The translations under genes were made by a program, and so were the position numbers. The notes beneath the pieces are model-generated. The model was not told the DNA's origin and ran no database searches. It worked only from the letters and a program-made list of their open reading frames with translations. A stretch of 64,000 nt of DNA from Pseudomonas salomonii. Lineage in GTDB: Bacteria > Pseudomonadota > Gammaproteobacteria > Pseudomonadales > Pseudomonadaceae. Shown piece by piece: positions 50,211 to 59,567 of the stretch. The stretch spans positions 62,001 to 126,000 of the forward strand of contig NZ_FNOX01000004.1 of assembly GCF_900107155.1 (NCBI RefSeq), written 5' to 3'. Position 1 is the stretch's first letter. Each line of letters starts with the position of its first letter.

Positions 50211-51176
50211 ATGACCCGCGACACCCTCGAACACAACCAAATCCCGATCTACTTCGTCGCCGTGCTCCTGGCGGCCGCATTTGGCGTGTTCGCCCCCTTG
50301 TCAGCCCAAGGCCTCGGTGTGTTGGTCACGCCCGCCATTGCAGTGCTGATGTACGCCATGTTCCTGCAAATTCCGTTTCTGGACTTGCGCCAGGGCTTGG
50401 GCAATAAACGCTTCATCGGCGCATTGCTGCTGGCCAATTTCATTCTGGTGCCCTTGCTGGTGTGGGCATTGACCCGAGGCCTGGTGGAGCGCCCGGCGTT
50501 GCTGGTGGGCGCGTTGCTGGTGTTGCTCACACCGTGTATCGACTACGTGGTGGTGTTCACCCATATCGGCAAGGGTGACTCGCGGCTGATGCTGGCGGCG
50601 ACGCCGGTGCTGTTGTTGCTGCAACTGGTGCTGCTGCCGGTGTACCTGAGTTTTATGCTGGGCGCGCAATCCGCCGTGGTAGTGGCGGTGGGGCCGTTTG
50701 TCGAGGCGTTCCTGTTGCTGATTGTGCTGCCGATGATCCTGGCGGTGTTGACCACCTCCCTGGCACGGCGCTCAAGCACTATCAATCTTTGGAACAACGC
50801 CTGGGCCTGGCTGCCGGTGCCGGCGATGGCGCTGGTGCTGCTTGTGGTGATCGGCTCGCAGATCACTTCGGTGGTGCGCGATATCGCGTTGTTGCTGCCG
50901 GTGATTCCGGTGTACCTCGGCTTCCTGTTGCTGGCGCCGCTGATGGGCGCGCTGGCTGCGCGGCTGTTTGCGTTGCCTGCGGTAACCGCGCGGGCGGTGA
51001 CCTTCAGTGCTTCGACGCGCAACTCGTTGGTGGTGCTGCCACTGGCGTTGGCGCTGCCTGAAGATGTGCGCGGTCTGGCCGCCACGGCGGTGATTCTGCA
51101 AACCCTGCTTGAACTGGTGGGCGAGCTACTCTACATCCGGCTGATTCCCGCGCTGGTGTGGCGCGCCGGTCGATAG
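50211..51176 (+). CDS. SBF/ACR3-like membrane carrier
   Basis: This is 321 residues from MTRDTLEHNQIPIYFVAVLL; an ATG seven codons earlier (50190) is possible. About ten membrane segments are visible. LVTPAIAVLMYAMFLQIPFL and LTPCIDYVVVFTHIGKGDSR with VTFSASTRNSLVVLPLALAL resemble the bile-acid:sodium symporter superfamily, in particular arsenite-type ACR3 relatives. No ars genes are adjacent, so arsenic resistance is not supported and the substrate is open. Confidence 0.8.
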   Translation: MTRDTLEHNQIPIYFVAVLLAAAFGVFAPLSAQGLGVLVTPAIAVLMYAMFLQIPFLDLRQGLGNKRFIGALLLANFILVPLLVWALTRGLVERPALLVGALLVLLTPCIDYVVVFTHIGKGDSRLMLAATPVLLLLQLVLLPVYLSFMLGAQSAVVVAVGPFVEAFLLLIVLPMILAVLTTSLARRSSTINLWNNAWAWLPVPAMALVLLVVIGSQITSVVRDIALLLPVIPVYLGFLLLAPLMGALAARLFALPAVTARAVTFSASTRNSLVVLPLALALPEDVRGLAATAVILQTLLELVGELLYIRLIPALVWRAGR

Positions 51177-51264
51177 GTACATAAATACTCGGATTTGTTC
51201 AGGCGTTATTCAGCGGCGCAATCGGCACCATGGAGTCGGCGTTCCCCACCTGAAAGGACATTCG

Positions 51265-52872
51265 ATGGACCACCGCAGCCGTTATCGCCTGGAGTCGCTG
51301 GGCCTGTTTCTGATCGCTTTATTGCTGTTCACCTTGGGCATTTGGGGCGAGCAACCCCAAGGCTTTGACGGGCGCTGGGCGTTGTTCATGCAGGAAATGT
51401 TTCGCCATGGCGCGAGTCTTTTCCCTACCACCTACGGCCAGCCGTACCCGGACTACCCCGGCACTGCGACCTTTTTCAGCTTTGTGTTTGCCCGCCTGTT
51501 CGGTGCGCCGAACCACCTGGCCAACGTACTGCCGACGGCCCTCGCTGCGGCGGGCATGATCGCCCTGGTCTATCGCCTGCTGGCGCCGTTCAGTCGGCCC
51601 TGGGCATTGCTGACGGTGCTGCTCACGCTGCTCACCACCCAACTGCTCGATAAATCGCGCTCGGTCTGCCTGGACCTGATGGTCGCGCTGTTATGCGTAG
51701 GCAGCTTCTACCTGCTGCACACGGGCGAGCGTCTCGGCTCATGGCTTCGACAGTTGGCGGTATTCCCGCTGTTTGTGCTGGCCTTCGCGATTCGTGGGCC
51801 TTTGGGGCTTATCGAAGTCTGCGGCGTGGTCTGCGTTTACTGGGCGCTGGGCCGGCCGGGTGAGCGGGTCAAGCAGGTGCTGATCCACGGTTTTGTCGGG
51901 CTGGTGTTGCTGGGGGCCTGTTGGTGGGCATTGATGAAGCTGGCGCGGGTCAGCGGTGGCGATGCCTTTGCCGACGATGTGTTCAGGATGCAAGTCAGTG
52001 GGCGCCTCGATGAGTCCGGCGAGCCTTTCTACTTCTACTTCAAGTTGAGTTTGTACCGCTACTTCCCGGTGGTGCCGTTGGCCTTGGCGGCGATGATCGC
52101 GCTGCGGCATCGCTGGTCCGAGCGCTGGGGCAACGAAGACGTGCAAATGGTGGTGCGCTTGGCGGCCTGTGGCCTGATGATTTTGCTCGGGCTGTCGGTG
52201 CCGCACTTCAAGCGTGCTTACTACATTCTGCCGATGGTGCCGATGTTTGCCGCTGTCGCCGCCTATGGGCTGCTCCAGGCGCAAAACTGGTTCGTCGGTG
52301 TGCGCCGCTGCTACGAATGGCTTGTCGTGGCGCTACCCGCGTTGTGCGTGGTGGTGTTGTTTATCTGCCGGCACACCTGGCAGAAGCACGGTTACTGGCC
52401 CGACGTGTCGCTGCCGCCGTTGATCGGCGTGTGGGTGGTGCTGCAAGTGGCGGCGCTGATTGCCTGGCGTCGCCCGTTGCGCCTGGTATGGCTGAGTGTG
52501 ATCGCCTTGGCGGCGCAATGGGTGCTGCTGGTGGTGGTGATCGACCCGGCCAAGGACCTGCAATATGACACCCGCAAGTTTGTCAGCCAGGTAGAGGCAC
52601 TGCGCGCGTCGCAGCCGGGGCCATTGGTGTTTGTCGACCTTGGCCGCGACACCTGGGCAATCCGCTACATGATGAACCTGACGCACGATGAGCAGCCGCT
52701 GTTCGTCGCCGGTAACGAACCCGAGAAGCTCGCCACCTTGCCGCGCCCATCCTGGGTGCTGGTGCCGCGCAGAGAAGCAGCGCTGCTCAAGGGCACGCCG
52801 ATGGAGCAGCAGGCACCAGACTTCGAAGGGCGGCTTAACGACAACCCGCTGATGGTGTTTCTACTGAAGTAG
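51265..52872 (+). CDS. ArnT/PMT-like membrane glycosyltransferase
   Basis: This 535-residue protein has many hydrophobic segments and the GT-C family layout. An early luminal acidic motif lies in GEQPQGFDGRWALFMQEM, with PTTYGQPYPDYPGTATFFSF after it, and PHFKRAYYILPMVPMFAAVA toward the middle. Such enzymes transfer sugars from polyprenyl phosphate to lipid A or glycans. A short soluble C-terminal part (FVDLGRDTWAIRYMMNL) closes it. It is not in an arn operon, so the donor and acceptor are unknown. Confidence 0.8.
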   Translation: MDHRSRYRLESLGLFLIALLLFTLGIWGEQPQGFDGRWALFMQEMFRHGASLFPTTYGQPYPDYPGTATFFSFVFARLFGAPNHLANVLPTALAAAGMIALVYRLLAPFSRPWALLTVLLTLLTTQLLDKSRSVCLDLMVALLCVGSFYLLHTGERLGSWLRQLAVFPLFVLAFAIRGPLGLIEVCGVVCVYWALGRPGERVKQVLIHGFVGLVLLGACWWALMKLARVSGGDAFADDVFRMQVSGRLDESGEPFYFYFKLSLYRYFPVVPLALAAMIALRHRWSERWGNEDVQMVVRLAACGLMILLGLSVPHFKRAYYILPMVPMFAAVAAYGLLQAQNWFVGVRRCYEWLVVALPALCVVVLFICRHTWQKHGYWPDVSLPPLIGVWVVLQVAALIAWRRPLRLVWLSVIALAAQWVLLVVVIDPAKDLQYDTRKFVSQVEALRASQPGPLVFVDLGRDTWAIRYMMNLTHDEQPLFVAGNEPEKLATLPRPSWVLVPRREAALLKGTPMEQQAPDFEGRLNDNPLMVFLLK

Positions 52873-52880
52873 GCAGGCGC

Positions 52881-53555
52881 CTACTTGCACTGGTAGCCCT
52901 CGGGCATCGTCACGGTGTAGTTGCGCTGCACGCGGTCCTGGAAGTTGAGGTTCTGCAGGCCCTGTTCGACCAGGAAGGCTTCGATCTTGGCGGCCTGGCA
53001 ATCTTCGTTGTAGGACATCACCCGCAACACGTACACCGCGCGTCGGCTTGCTTCGTCACGCGCGGTGGCGGTGAAGGTGGTGAGCGTGGTGTAGCCGGTG
53101 CGCTCCGAGGTGCCCACCGGGCCGTAGGTGGTGGTCGGCTTGCTGGTGCAGGTCAACTGGTCGGCTTTCTTTTTGTTCTTCTTGCACTCGGTGGTGGTGC
53201 TGGTGGGCACCTGGCCGTAATCGGTGGCGGTGTAGCGGTAAGTGACCTGCTTGCTGTCGACATCCAGGATGATGGTCATTTTGATCGGCCCATGGTTCTT
53301 GGGCAGGCTGGCATCGGTGTACACCTCGCGAAAGCCCTGGTCCTTCATGGCGCTGACCATGTCCCGCAGGTAGTAGCGGGCATTGAGCGTGTTTTGCGCA
53401 CTGCCGCCCACGGACGTGGTCACCAGCACCAGCGCCTGTCGATCAAAGTGATAGTCCGGATCGGGTGTTGCGTTGATCGAGACATCCATTTGTGTGGCGC
53501 AGCCACTGAGCAACGCCGTCAGCAGCAACAGCGCGCAGAACAAGTACCGGTTCAT
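52881..53555 (-). CDS. Putative lipoprotein
   Basis: This is 224 residues from MNRYLFCALLLLTALLSGCA, a signal peptide with lipobox LLSGC, so the protein is lipid-anchored. The mature part has ALVLVTTSVGGSAQNTLNAR and a Cys pair (TTECKKNKKKADQLTC). ATG six codons upstream is less likely because it puts extra residues before the signal. It is convergent with the glycosyltransferase, with the stops nine bases apart. The function is unknown. Confidence 0.8.
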   Translation of the reverse strand: MNRYLFCALLLLTALLSGCATQMDVSINATPDPDYHFDRQALVLVTTSVGGSAQNTLNARYYLRDMVSAMKDQGFREVYTDASLPKNHGPIKMTIILDVDSKQVTYRYTATDYGQVPTSTTTECKKNKKKADQLTCTSKPTTTYGPVGTSERTGYTTLTTFTATARDEASRRAVYVLRVMSYNEDCQAAKIEAFLVEQGLQNLNFQDRVQRNYTVTMPEGYQCK

Positions 53556-53676
53556 CCAATAACTACCTTGCAACAGAAAATTCAGTAACAGCTAAACGAT
53601 CGAGCAGCGGGATAAATAAGCCTCGGGTGTGGATCGGGCGGGGCGTTGGCTCGCGGCCACTAAATCGCAGGCAATA

Positions 53677-53712
53677 AAAAACCCCAAGGAATCATCTTCG
53701 CTTGGGGTTTTT
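53677..53712. terminator. Rho-independent terminator, bidirectional
   Basis: AAAAACCCCAAG (53677-53688) pairs perfectly with CTTGGGGTTTTT (53701-53712) around a 12-nt loop. It lies just left of the tRNA-Phe fragment and was probably the terminator of tRNA-Phe before the island inserted. Confidence 0.88.
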
Positions 53713-53720
53713 CGGTATTA

Positions 53721-53755
53721 GTGGTGCCCAGAGACGGAATCGAACCGCCGACACG
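53721..53755. repeat. Attachment site: 35-bp copy of the tRNA-Phe 3' end
   Basis: Bases 53721-53755 are identical to 61962-61996, the 3' part of tRNA-Phe including the encoded CCA. Identity stops at both ends. It marks the left end of the second island. Confidence 0.95.
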
Positions 53756-53832
53756 TTGCATCATCCACCAAGCCCAACATTTAAAGGAGATTGATGCCCC
53801 CTTTCGTCGGCTGAGTGTACCAGTATTATGTA

Positions 53833-56800
53833 CTAGGCGGAGCGACTTTCAAGCCCCGGTGGTACTTGGCTCAATTTTTTGAGTACGTGGCTAGCTGCTT
53901 CTCGAATGTCCATATCATCATCAGACAGCAGCCGCATGCTCTCAGCTTGTATCAGTTCAACGGGAAGATATGCCGCGTTGAGAATTGGTAATGCGGCATA
54001 TCGCACGCTTGCAATGTCGCTCAGAAGCAGTCGCATAACCTCGAGTGCTTCTGTATTTGAAAACAGCCCCTCCGTGATCACTGCTCTCAACAGTATTGGA
54101 TCCAGCGCATTGAGCTCGGTTTCCTGAATTAGTAGCTTTCGTAATGGTGGTGACTCCGTGGCAGCCCTCAAGATAGGCTCTCTGGCCGCAGATCGAACAT
54201 CAGAGCGGTCGTCCTTCGCCAAAATAATCAAGAACTCATGATCATCCGCGAACCACGTCGTAAGAATGCTGGCGAGTTTATCTCGAGGGCTATCAGGGAT
54301 GACGCCGCCCTTCTTAGGGTACGGATCTTCCTTAGTCATCCACAGGGTGAAGTAGTCTCGCAGCTCTGTTGCAAGATCGGTGGTATACGGCAGCTTTGCT
54401 GCCAGCTCGGCTGCTGCGTTAGCGACATGCGCCAGATTGCACTCGAGGCCTCGTCTCGCGGCATTTAAGTGGCGTACATCAAATGGCGGCTCTAGGTGCT
54501 GATATAAATGGCGACATCCGGACGTGATTTCTCCCGTGCAAAGTCTCTTTAGAAGCATCGACTCTCCAGCTTTCTCTGGGAGCGAATGCGTAAGCACTGC
54601 AGCAAAGCGCAACGAAACGCCACGCCCATTTGTAACTAGCCGCTCAATCGCTTCAAGGAATTCAGGGCGGTCACGCAACTCGTACAGCAGTAGAGTGGCA
54701 TTCAAGGGGAAGAATTCACCACCTCCAAGTATGACCTGCTCCAGTTCACGGACCCTTTCAACACCAATCAGAGCAGTTTCGAACTGCGGAGCTACGTCAA
54801 CGCGAGGTAAATCAAATAGTCCTGTAAGTTCGTTGCAATCTGCATTAAGAATCCGCCCACGGCAGGCCCTTACCTGCAATATCAACCTTCTTAGATCCAA
54901 ATCGGCAGCTTTAGCAACAGCGTGCATCACCATCCGCCTCAGCTGCAGCGCATCGTTTTCAGAGCATAAGTTCATAGCCTCTGCAGCGGGAGTCTCCCAA
55001 AATCTGCTCGCCGTGAGCAAGCCTCCCAACTCCCAGTATTGCGCTAGATCCTCGGCCACCGTTCCTTCGACGTACAGGGATGGATCATCGAGGACATCAA
55101 GAAAGTAACAGTCCCTCCGGATCCATTCTTCGCGATTCGGAGCAAGCCAATCTTTGTGTTTTGGCCATAAATTTTGTAACTCTAGAGGAGTATCGAACCC
55201 TATCTCTTCAAAGAGCGAGCTTAGTTTTCCGATCGTACTGACACTCAGCGAGCCCGTCTGTTGAGAAAACATGCCCCTCAATGTATCGAGCCCATCCGCA
55301 TCCGGCCCTTTTTGTAGTATTCGTTTAGTCGCACTCAAAATAAGCTGTTGGCGCACTAGATTGCCATTTGCCCCTAGCCTAAGCCCCCCCCGATAGGACT
55401 GCCTTGGCATTAGGTCGCTCAGGTTTCGAAGGATAGCGACCAGCTCTGGAACTGGAAGGTCCTGTTCTTGGCTCACGCTAAGACATGCCCAGGCGACTAG
55501 CTTGCTCCAATTGTCTGTGTCCTCACGACGCTCAATCGCGCCGAGCCGCGCTACTTGCCAGTGCGCCTTCGCCATAATGCAAAGGGCTTCGCCCGCTGCA
55601 AATCGAGCTCTTGAGGCGTCGTCACCGACGATTTTCCAGCAACATGCCGCAAACCCATTTAACGTGTTGCCTGTGATCGTTACTCCCGATTGAACAACCA
55701 ATTCCATAGCGTCATCCAGTCCGTGCCCTGCCTCCGGGTCGCCGTCCAGCGCGAGCTCAGTCCATACTTCCAAAATCAACGATGCCAATCCAAGATGACT
55801 TGCGAAGGAAAGCGCTTCTTTCCATTCGGTTGTCTGAATTGCACGCGCAACGAGCGTGCGCTGGCTTTCCTCGCTACTTTGAGAGATATACCGTGCCGCT
55901 GCGAACTCTCCAAATGTCTTGTGAACAAAGGTAATCGCCTCTTGAGTCAGGGTGCGCACTCGTTCCAAAACGCCCAGACACTCCCAATAGTGGCAACATT
56001 CACCGACCCTGGTTTTGCTGGCTAACAAAGTTGTGCCCATCTCCTCAGTCCACCATTTGGCACATCGCTTCAATGTATGGTCTGCGGGTTCGTTTCCGTA
56101 GGCCATTAGGGACCATCCTAATAGTTCAAGAAACCTTCTTCGTTCAGGCTCACTTGGGAGATGATCACCCATTCGGGGCGGCGGATGATCCTCAATCAGT
56201 TGGAAGAGCTGGCGATACAGGGCAGCTTTTCCACTCCCGGGATCAATACCCTTTGCAGACAACGCAGCTATCAGCGTGAGCATGAGCGGGCTGCGGGATG
56301 CAGCTCCTTGGATGCTTCTAGTCCGTAGTTGCTGCTTCGCCAGCGTGATTGCCTTCTCCCGTAATAGCTCGGTTGCAAATGGGATCGCCCGAAGGACTCG
56401 CGAGAGCGCCTGCTCTGCCTCTGTATCCTTCAGTGGCTGAAGTTCATAATGCCTCCAGTCCGAGATTTCGCCTGCTCTGTAACCGATCGGGCGGCTTGCG
56501 ATCACAATCCGAGAGGTCGGATGGGCAATGGAGAAGGCATGCAATGCTGCGGTCACAAGCGGCTGCTGACTCCCGCACTCATCCAGCCCATCGCAAAGAA
56601 TCACGGCGCCGTCTAAAGACGTCGACGATGCCCTAACTCCAGAGCCGCTCAAAGCTATGTTGACAAGGCTGTCTTCAAACCGGCGGCCCTCCCGCGTGAC
56701 GAGTGCGACCACTTGTGGTAACCGCACAAGGAGAGTTAAAAATCCGTCCCTTGCGTACTCAAGCGCGAGCTTCTTCAGCAGTGTTGATTTGCCGATACCT

Positions 56801-57780
56801 GGACCACCCAGGACTACGCACTTGTTGACGAAGCGTCCGATCGTGTGCGAATCGAAGGACTGCTCAGACGAGTGCCTGTAAGAGTATTCGTGGTAGTGCT
56901 TGAGAGCCTTGTCCAAATCCTCATGCGCCGTCGGTCCACCCTTCAACAAATGGGCATCGAGAGAAAGCCAACACTCGTCGAACGAAACTCGACTATTCAC
57001 CCCAAGTATGCTGATCTCCGCGTATGTCTTCTGGAGCCATTCTCTAACGCCTGCTTGGAGTTGTACGCGAGTCTCGATTTCACTCGTCTTCAGTGGAACG
57101 CCAGCGAGCGAAAGCTCTCGATATATCTGATCCGGTGTTGCCTTCCCCCGCACCCTGATAAGTTGCCGGCTGTATTCGACGAGCACCTTCCACGCCGCTT
57201 GGGGGTCTCGGGCGACGCGACCTAGTCGTTCGCTTGCGTTGGCTTCAGACTCTCGGTTGCTACTCACCGCACTCACAACCACGATGCGGAGGCGGCTGCA
57301 AATATGGTTGGTATCAAGTAATTTGGTGGTTAGCCGCGCAAAAAAATCGGAACCAATCCCTCGCAGCCCGTCAGATCGGCCTGTCCCCAAGCGAATGATG
57401 TCTTCTGACAAGGCTTCCCTAATCGTTCCGCTGCTATTGGGGCAGACCGCCAAAATGCCAGCATCTATGATCCCTGCGGAGATACCTTCAGCAAGCGACA
57501 GAAGAGCATCCCAAAGGTCATCGCCGCGGTGCAACCCACGCTTAGCCTGCAGCTCGACTCGCTCCCCACCCATTGTGAGGAACCGAATGTCGTCACCAGG
57601 TCCTCCAGTCTCAGCGTCTAGCTCCGAAGGCGTGTCGTGCAATATACCCTCGAGCCATCCTAAAGGCCGCTCGGCCACCAGGTGGGCCATGACGATCGCG
57701 CTCACTCGCCCTTGGAAATCTATTCCCCTCTCCCCGGCGCTACCTCCGACCGTACTCTTTGGGTTCTTGACACTTGGCAT
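53833..57780 (-). CDS. Nuclease-NACHT STAND ATPase with repeat C-terminus, putative anti-phage sensor
   Basis: This is 1315 residues. The N-terminal 100 residues contain DDIRFL (Asp63/64) and ERVELQAKRG (Glu76-x-Gln-Ala-Lys80), a PD-(D/E)XK core like the Cap4/DUF4297-type nuclease. A NACHT domain follows: Walker A GGPGIGKST at about 325-333, Walker B AVILCDGLDECG at about 391-402, and sensor segment IVIASRPIGYRAGE. The remaining 700 residues are helical with HEAT/ARM-like repeats near the end (DVRSAAREPILRAATESPP, DMDIREAASHVLKKLS). By analogy with Avs and bNACHT proteins, the C-terminus would sense a phage protein and the nuclease would then cut DNA. The ATG has GAAGGAAAAGGG upstream. No partner gene is needed. 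Confidence 0.85.
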   Translation of the reverse strand: MPSVKNPKSTVGGSAGERGIDFQGRVSAIVMAHLVAERPLGWLEGILHDTPSELDAETGGPGDDIRFLTMGGERVELQAKRGLHRGDDLWDALLSLAEGISAGIIDAGILAVCPNSSGTIREALSEDIIRLGTGRSDGLRGIGSDFFARLTTKLLDTNHICSRLRIVVVSAVSSNRESEANASERLGRVARDPQAAWKVLVEYSRQLIRVRGKATPDQIYRELSLAGVPLKTSEIETRVQLQAGVREWLQKTYAEISILGVNSRVSFDECWLSLDAHLLKGGPTAHEDLDKALKHYHEYSYRHSSEQSFDSHTIGRFVNKCVVLGGPGIGKSTLLKKLALEYARDGFLTLLVRLPQVVALVTREGRRFEDSLVNIALSGSGVRASSTSLDGAVILCDGLDECGSQQPLVTAALHAFSIAHPTSRIVIASRPIGYRAGEISDWRHYELQPLKDTEAEQALSRVLRAIPFATELLREKAITLAKQQLRTRSIQGAASRSPLMLTLIAALSAKGIDPGSGKAALYRQLFQLIEDHPPPRMGDHLPSEPERRRFLELLGWSLMAYGNEPADHTLKRCAKWWTEEMGTTLLASKTRVGECCHYWECLGVLERVRTLTQEAITFVHKTFGEFAAARYISQSSEESQRTLVARAIQTTEWKEALSFASHLGLASLILEVWTELALDGDPEAGHGLDDAMELVVQSGVTITGNTLNGFAACCWKIVGDDASRARFAAGEALCIMAKAHWQVARLGAIERREDTDNWSKLVAWACLSVSQEQDLPVPELVAILRNLSDLMPRQSYRGGLRLGANGNLVRQQLILSATKRILQKGPDADGLDTLRGMFSQQTGSLSVSTIGKLSSLFEEIGFDTPLELQNLWPKHKDWLAPNREEWIRRDCYFLDVLDDPSLYVEGTVAEDLAQYWELGGLLTASRFWETPAAEAMNLCSENDALQLRRMVMHAVAKAADLDLRRLILQVRACRGRILNADCNELTGLFDLPRVDVAPQFETALIGVERVRELEQVILGGGEFFPLNATLLLYELRDRPEFLEAIERLVTNGRGVSLRFAAVLTHSLPEKAGESMLLKRLCTGEITSGCRHLYQHLEPPFDVRHLNAARRGLECNLAHVANAAAELAAKLPYTTDLATELRDYFTLWMTKEDPYPKKGGVIPDSPRDKLASILTTWFADDHEFLIILAKDDRSDVRSAAREPILRAATESPPLRKLLIQETELNALDPILLRAVITEGLFSNTEALEVMRLLLSDIASVRYAALPILNAAYLPVELIQAESMRLLSDDDMDIREAASHVLKKLSQVPPGLESRSA

Positions 57781-58422
57781 TCCCTTTTCCTTCTTTAAGC
57801 AATGGTAGGCGCCAACGCCATTGGCTGGGCGGTGAAAATGCGCTAGGTGATCAGATACTAGATTGCATGCTCAATTAGAATTGCTTGAAACATTGGTAGC
57901 AGTTGGAACAGTGCTCGACTTGGAGCAGTTTAAGCACTACGCAAGCTAGCGTAACAGTCTCACTCGCGGACCTAATTTTGATTCGGATACGCGAGAGGGC
58001 ACTGAGCGAAAAGGAGTACGAATCTCCCCCGCGGCGCCCTCTGACACATTTATCAAACTCTTGATGAGGAGCGGGAGTTCATCTCTCGACGGGCTACAGA
58101 CGCTCCCGCGGCACTCAAGGCCCGAGCAGATTCTGGTGATGCGCAGGCCCAGACCAAGGTGAAGCGTCGCTCACAGAGGCGTGCAGCGGCTCACGCTGTA
58201 GGCAATTCCGCCGCTGTACAGGGGGCGAAGGCCAAGGCGGATGGGTACGCCAGTACGATGGCGAATAACATCAAGGCCGCAATGTTCGATCAGTGCGCCT
58301 TTTGCTGATCGGGTTACCAAGCCCGGTCGCTGAATTTGCAGCGACGGACAGGCCATACCGATGAGCACGATTGCTTGCAACAAAACTTATCGACCGTTTA
58401 TCGCTGATCATGAGCGTAGCTG
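57781..58422. other. Intergenic region upstream of the NACHT gene
   Basis: This holds the promoter region of the NACHT gene and, from about 58045, an open frame without a start (next entry). Nothing else is recognised. Confidence 0.5.
58045..58308 (+). pseudogene. Possible remnant of a coding sequence, plus strand
   Basis: An open frame of 87 codons lies between two TGA codons. It has no ATG, GTG or TTG start with a ribosome site before its last third. The translation is Ala/Arg/Lys-rich and looks protein-like (DEEREFISRRATDAPAALKA, then SGDAQAQTKVKRRSQRRAAA and AMFDQCAFC). It may be the 3' end of a lost gene. Low certainty. Confidence 0.25.
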
Positions 58423-58899
58423 TCATGGACGGAAGTCCTCCAAACCGAGGGGCAGCTTCAGTTGTTCCCTCAGATGGGCGACGTGCGCGTACACACCCGG
58501 CTTGTCATAGCGCCAGTGAGCCAGCCGGCGACCACTGTTGCTGGCTTCCTTCTTCCGGGCCTCCAATGTGTGGCAGGCGTGCCCAAACCGTGCTTCGCGG
58601 AAAGCCATGATTAGGCTCGCTTTCAGCGCCACAACGCGGTCGGTATTGCGGGTCAGAGACAGCAGGAAGAACGCTTGATCCTCATTGAGCAGGGCGTACT
58701 TGAGGTGCTTAGTACCGCGCTGCCCTGGCGCTTTCACTGCCTCCGTTTGAAACGCGAACAATCCGAACTCTTTGAATTTGTCGGTGTAGCGCTCGATCAG
58801 CGCGAGGGCGTTTTTGTGCTGATTGCCCAACTGCTCAGCGAGCTGCCGGCTGTCCACGCGGGGTTCGTCACCTACGCGGGTAAGCGGGATGATATTCAT
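58423..58899 (-). CDS. Rha-family phage regulatory protein
   Basis: This 158-residue protein has the pRha pattern: VDSRQLAEQLGNQHKNALAL, then GTKHLKYALLNEDQAFFLLS and LTRNTDRVVALKASLIMAFR. Rha proteins are encoded by temperate phages and satellites and interfere with helper or superinfecting phage growth in some cases. The C-terminal 50 residues (SNSGRRLAHWRYDKPGVYAH) are variable. It overlaps the upstream HTH gene by four bases. Confidence 0.85.
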   Translation of the reverse strand: MNIIPLTRVGDEPRVDSRQLAEQLGNQHKNALALIERYTDKFKEFGLFAFQTEAVKAPGQRGTKHLKYALLNEDQAFFLLSLTRNTDRVVALKASLIMAFREARFGHACHTLEARKKEASNSGRRLAHWRYDKPGVYAHVAHLREQLKLPLGLEDFRP

Positions 58900-59201
58900 G
58901 CAGCCACCCTCGCAACTGGTTCAGCGATCAGTGTGTAAACGGCAACTCCGCGGTGGATGCGCCCCCACTCATCCGTCATCGTGATGCGGTTGGTGATGAT
59001 CTTGTAGCCGGCATTGCGCAAGTCGCAGATACGGGCACCAGGACGGCAGATGTTTAGTTCGCGCATGATGGTGGACGTGTCAGCAGACCCCTTACGAAGG
59101 CGCGGAACAAGCCGTACTGGTTGGGCGTGGTTACTGGTATCGTAGAGGTGCGTTTTTTCTGGGCTGGCCTTATTGGGTTGGCCTTTTTTTTGGACGGTCA
59201 T
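58896..59201 (-). CDS. Winged-helix/HTH regulatory protein
   Basis: This 101-residue protein has a disordered basic start and a helix-turn-helix followed by a wing: MRELNICRPGARICDLRNAG, then YKIITNRITMTDEWGR. This is the helix-turn-helix domain found beside Rha and AlpA in satellites and prophages. It directly follows the AlpA-like gene and overlaps the Rha gene. Confidence 0.75.
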   Translation of the reverse strand: MTVQKKGQPNKASPEKTHLYDTSNHAQPVRLVPRLRKGSADTSTIMRELNICRPGARICDLRNAGYKIITNRITMTDEWGRIHRGVAVYTLIAEPVARVAA

Positions 59202-59453
59202 CTAAGCCTCCTCCGCTCGCAGAGCAATAAGAGATTCGCACCAATTGATAACCTCGGACTCAATCCGCACGGCCGACTTCGGCCCCAGCATTACCTGCTT
59301 AGGGAAGCGTCCAGCTGCAATACGACGATAGATCTCTGATGTGGAGAGAGTGGTCAGGGCTTTGACCTCGCTCAGATTGATGAAGCGTCGAGGCTGCTCC
59401 CTCGCTTGGGCGGGCTGTTCTGTTTTGCGAATAGGTTTGGCTTGAGTTGCCAT
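59202..59453 (-). CDS. AlpA-family transcriptional regulator
   Basis: This 83-residue protein has the AlpA/MerR-like helix-turn-helix (FINLSEVKALTTLSTSEIYR, then RIAAGRFPKQVMLGPKSAVR) and ends with EVINWCESLIA. AlpA proteins activate excision or early genes of P4-like satellites and islands. GGAGGCG lies upstream of the ATG. It is the first gene of the AlpA-HTH-Rha operon. Confidence 0.9.
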   Translation of the reverse strand: MATQAKPIRKTEQPAQAREQPRRFINLSEVKALTTLSTSEIYRRIAAGRFPKQVMLGPKSAVRIESEVINWCESLIALRAEEA

Positions 59454-59567
59454 CGTCTGCGCCTCCTAGGGCGTTGTTGGTAATCGACGATGCCAATGCT
59501 AGAAGGGGCTTTATCCACAGAAAATTAGGTGGATATTTTTAATCTGGTTATAAGTTTTATGCCTAGA

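Noticed and set aside
53721..53796. A second tRNA-Phe gene
   Set aside because: Only 35 bases of the 3' end are present; the anticodon arm and D-arm are missing.
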